DNA of 64,000 nucleotides from BQJD01 sp965652415. GTDB lineage: Bacteria; Pseudomonadota; Gammaproteobacteria; Arenicellales; CAJQKF01. The translations under genes were made by a program, and so were the position numbers. Each line of letters opens with the position of its first letter. Position 1 is the first letter of the stretch. The notes beneath the pieces were generated by a model. That model saw nothing but the letters and a program-made list of their open reading frames with translations. It had not been told where the DNA came from and did not search any database. Shown here in pieces: positions 63,378-64,000 of the stretch. The stretch is from positions 1 through 64,000 of the forward strand of contig CBFGVH010000003.1 in NCBI GenBank assembly GCA_965652415.1, written 5' to 3'.

Positions 63378-64000
63378 GCATCACCTCCAGGCAGGCGGCG
63401 CCGACGGCCAGGGTGGCGTCCGGACGCGCGAGTTCGCGCAGCCGTGCCGCCATGGCCGCCAGCCGCGGGCGGTCCGCGGCAAGAGAACGCACGAGGGCGC
63501 CGACGCTCGCCTCGTCGAAGTCGGCCTCGGGCATCAGCAACGCCGCGTCTCGATCGGACAGGTAACGCGCGTTGGCGCTCTGGTGGTCGCCCGCGGCGTA
63601 GGGGAACGGCACCAGCACGGCGGCGAGGCCGGCCATGCACAGCTCGGCGACGGTCATCGCGCCGGCGCGGCAGATGGCGAGATCCGCCGACTCGTAGGCG
63701 GCGCCCATGTCGTCGATAAACTCCTCGACCCGGGCATCGACACGGTCATCGGCGCCGAACTCGCGGTAGCGCGCGCGCACCTCCTCGGCGTTGCCCCGCC
63801 CCGACTGGTGGCGCACGCTGATCACGCCCTCGGCGGCGAGCGGCCCGAGACAGCCGGGCAGAACCCGGTTGAACACCCGCGCGCCCAGGCTGCCGCCCAC
63901 CACGAGCACCTTCAGCGGCGCGCCGCCTTCGCGCACGGGCGTACGCGGCCGGATCTGGCCGCGCAGCGGGTTGCCGGTCCACTCGGCGCGCCCCGGCAGT
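63370..64000 (-). CDS. murG: Undecaprenyl-PP-MurNAc-pentapeptide N-acetylglucosaminyltransferase MurG, C-terminal part
   Basis: The last 210 or so residues; the N-terminal domain lies beyond the window edge. MurG adds GlcNAc to lipid I at the inner face of the membrane to make lipid II. Visible are TGNPLRGQIRP at the inter-domain hinge, LVVGGSLGARVFNRVLPGCL, and the nucleotide-sugar site with DLAICRAGAMTVAELCMAGL and LVPFPYAAGDHQSANARYLS. Its stop overlaps the murC start by 8 bases. Confidence 0.96.

Overview
The window is a 64 kb piece of a GC-rich chromosome. Gene content and order point to a gammaproteobacterium: leuS-lptE-holA-proA-nadD-rsfS-rlmH-maf-rng, petABC followed by sspA-sspB, hslVU, and murG-murC-murB-ftsQ-ftsA-ftsZ-lpxC. 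LptE, LpxC, SspB, RlmH and a complete proteobacterial dipeptide ABC operon agree with this. I cannot place the genus. Coding density is very high, neighbouring genes often overlap by 4 to 23 bases, and non-ATG starts (GTG, one TTG, one apparent ATC) are common. I see no prophage, insertion sequence, CRISPR array, rRNA or tRNA.

Layout. 1-1.6 kb: the end of an unidentified gene, an apparently exported NUDIX hydrolase, and the xni flap endonuclease. 1.8-9.7 kb (minus strand): rep helicase, cytochrome bc1 complex (petABC), sspA-sspB, hslV-hslU. 9.9-21.2 kb: an envelope and thiol region with secreted DUF192 and DUF255 proteins, an orphan TAXI-type binding protein, a DUF4124-glutaredoxin protein, oligopeptidase A, glutathione reductase, a Do-type protease, glutathione synthase and a homocysteine S-methyltransferase family enzyme. 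21.2-25.5 kb: a repeat-filled gap, two tandem GT-B-like glycosyltransferases of unknown pathway, and a divergent membrane class III nucleotide cyclase.

25.5-33.3 kb: propionyl-CoA metabolism (prpE, methylmalonyl-CoA mutase, carboxyltransferase beta subunit), with enoyl-CoA hydratase and mtnA on the other strand. 33.4-42.6 kb: dppABCDF, the tail-specific protease prc, and avtA. 42.6-46.3 kb: a NUDIX hydrolase with pdxH, an inositol-monophosphatase-family enzyme overlapping a sulfotransferase, and a nitrilase-family amidase. 46.3-53.1 kb: the rng-maf-rlmH-rsfS-nadD-proA-holA-lptE group. 53.5-64 kb: leuS, a DUF4389 membrane protein, then lpxC-ftsZ-ftsA-ftsQ-murB-murC-murG of the division and cell wall cluster. 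All of 45.5-64 kb lies on the minus strand.

Most of the window is housekeeping. I do not see a clear new defence or mobile system. The points most worth a second look are two clusters of REPIN-like palindromic repeats in opposite orientations, the glycosyltransferase pair beside an atypical cyclase, the phosphatase-sulfotransferase pair, an apparent ATC start for nadD, PLWY in place of PEWY in cytochrome b, the exported NUDIX and DUF255 proteins, and tandem hairpins between dppA and dppB.
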